Below are positions 5,826 through 6,748 of a stretch of DNA of 6,748 bases, in pieces (within the stretch, counting starts at the first letter, position 1; each line of letters opens with the position of its first letter). The position numbers were made by a program, and so were the translations under genes. The notes under the pieces were generated by a model. That model searched no databases, was not told the origin of the DNA, and was given only the letters and a program-made list of their open reading frames with translations. This stretch comes from Lachnoclostridium sp. UBA1434 (GTDB lineage: Bacteria > Bacillota > Clostridia > Lachnospirales > Lachnospiraceae), in assembly GCA_002329645.1 (NCBI GenBank), contig DCTS01000090.1, positions 41,162 to 47,909 on the forward strand, in the 5' to 3' direction.

Positions 5826-5832
5826 AACAGTA

Positions 5833-6748
5833 TTACTCCTCTGAAAGTTCTTCATCCTTTCCCAGCAGTCCGAACTCCCGATAAAGCTTCTCCAGATAGG
5901 CCGGGTCTGAGGCGGCCTCTATTTCTTCCATGCGTTCTGCCTTTTTCAGCGCCGAAAGCAGACGGCTCATCCGCTTTCTTTCCGCTTTTCGTCCTTCCTC
6001 TCTGCCTTCTTTCCGTCCTTCTTCCCTGCCTTCTTCCCGTCCCTCTTCCTTCACCTGCATCATGTGCCGCTCTTCATTGTATTCATAAATACTCACGCTT
6101 TTCACCTCCGCTCTGTATTTTTCCAAGAAGTCCGCGAGAATCCCCTCCTGAATACATTCCGTAATGGCCCGCTCCACTGCCTGCTCCAGATTTTCTCTTT
6201 CTGCGTATCTCCTGACCCGGTTCGTGTACTCTGAATAATCCTTCAGCCTCCGGCAGGAGTTCAGAAGCTCCCTGTTATGCCCGGGATTAATATTCAGCAT
6301 GACCGCCGTTAGTTCCAGAGAATATTCTTCTTCCTCAATCTGAAAAAGGTCCGAAAGTTTCAGTATCTCCCGATCCGGACGTTCCTTCACTCCATTATAA
6401 AAAATCAGAAAATGCGGTGTGGGAAGACCGACCTTTTTCACCATGCCGGAATACAGATCCGAAACGTACAGCAGGTAGCGCAGAGGAAGATTCGGACTGT
6501 ATGTGGACTGGTGCTCATACAAATACAGCTGGAAATCAATAATAAAAGAAATATCGTTTTTCATGGACATATAGACTGCGTTTTCCAGCGTATTGATTTC
6601 CAGAAGCTCCGGATCCTGATAATCTGTGCCGTTTACAGCATTATAAAGCTTCAGGAGTTCATCCTTTTTGTGAAAGATCATCTCAAACAGCCTGGCCTTA
6701 TAACTCCGTGCTGCCGGCGCCGGACTTATAATTTCCCCATTTCTGCTG
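5833..6748 (-). CDS. Rpn family PD-(D/E)XK nuclease / transposase-like protein, 5' end missing
   Basis: Rpn proteins carry a PD-(D/E)XK nuclease domain related to IS-type transposases; members have been linked to DNA cleavage, RecA-independent recombination and phage defence. About 304 residues are visible. The frame stays open to the right edge; the first ATG (6681) has no binding site, and the codons before it encode YKARLFEMIF, a conserved N-terminal family segment, so the true start lies outside. Counting from the ATG, the nuclease core is around 43-60: Asp43 (KNDISFIID) and Glu56-His-Gln58 (YEHQST). NPNLPL-like NLPLR (64-68) and HFLIFYNG (90-97) also fit. Residues 212-231 are five EEGR/KEGR units, a typical linker, before a helical C-terminus. 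No transposon ends are seen. It is likely an independent gene rather than part of the tRNA operon, though no terminator separates them. Confidence 0.85.
   Translation of the reverse strand, partial: SRNGEIISPAPAARSYKARLFEMIFHKKDELLKLYNAVNGTDYQDPELLEINTLENAVYMSMKNDISFIIDFQLYLYEHQSTYSPNLPLRYLLYVSDLYSGMVKKVGLPTPHFLIFYNGVKERPDREILKLSDLFQIEEEEYSLELTAVMLNINPGHNRELLNSCRRLKDYSEYTNRVRRYAERENLEQAVERAITECIQEGILADFLEKYRAEVKSVSIYEYNEERHMMQVKEEGREEGREEGRKEGREEGRKAERKRMSRLLSALKKAERMEEIEAASDPAYLEKLYREFGLLGKDEELSEE
5989..6048 (-). repeat. Five 12-bp units encoding (E/K)EGR in the rpn gene
   Basis: Residues 212-231 (counted from the ATG at 6681) are five tetrapeptide units EEGR, EEGR, EEGR, KEGR, EEGR, encoded by imperfect 12-bp repeats. 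The charged segment joins the nuclease core to the C-terminal helices. Gain or loss of units would keep the frame, so length variation between strains is expected. Confidence 0.9.

Noticed and set aside
5804..5826. TTGACA at 5826-5821 as a promoter -35 box
   Set aside because: No acceptable -10 element lies 16-18 nt downstream; the motif is part of the repeated ribosome-binding-site cassette.
5833..6748. Calling the Rpn gene an insertion sequence
   Set aside because: No terminal inverted repeats or target-site duplication are visible, and Rpn proteins commonly occur as stand-alone genes.
1..6748. CRISPR array, tRNA or rRNA genes
   Set aside because: No regularly spaced short repeats with unique spacers and no cloverleaf or rRNA-like sequence were seen; the only tandem repeats are the 54-bp leader units and the EGR codons.

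Overview
The window is a stretch of a Gram-positive, low-to-medium GC Clostridia chromosome, most likely Lachnospiraceae. This is inferred from the Rpn-family protein type, the T-box leader, strong AGGAGG-type ribosome binding sites and the linked aspS-gatCAB arrangement; no marker gene names the genus. Every supported gene lies on the minus strand, so transcription runs from high to low coordinates.

The layout in transcription order is as follows. (1) A Rpn/PD-(D/E)XK transposase-like nuclease gene enters from the right edge (5833-6748, 5' end missing). (2) A short spacer follows, with two repeated ribosome-binding-site/ATG cassettes and a possible 25-residue ORF. (3) A promoter (5728-5756) drives a T-box riboswitch leader (about 5441-5712) whose best specifier codon is AAC (Asn). 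Its normal terminator (5441-5475) is followed 5 nt later by a second complete intrinsic terminator (5404-5435). Then come two and a quarter copies of a 54-bp hairpin-forming repeat (5280-5401). (4) aspS encodes an archaeal-type aspartyl-tRNA synthetase (3905-5233). (5) A 192-nt spacer holds inverted repeats. (6) An unrecognised zinc-ribbon, single-pass membrane protein follows (2627-3712). (7) gatC, gatA and gatB encode the Asp/Glu-tRNA amidotransferase; gatB runs off the left edge.

The biochemical logic is coherent. An archaeal-type AspRS that looks non-discriminating (His35, Pro89) would make Asp-tRNA(Asn). GatCAB would amidate it to Asn-tRNA(Asn), and the T-box would read uncharged tRNA(Asn) to set expression. 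The specifier overlaps a GAA codon, so tRNA(Glu) sensing is also conceivable, as reported for a related clostridial T-box.

I see no clearly new multi-gene system. The points most worth a second look are the extra terminator downstream of the T-box, the hairpin-bearing minisatellite between it and aspS, and the uncharacterised membrane protein inserted between aspS and gatC.
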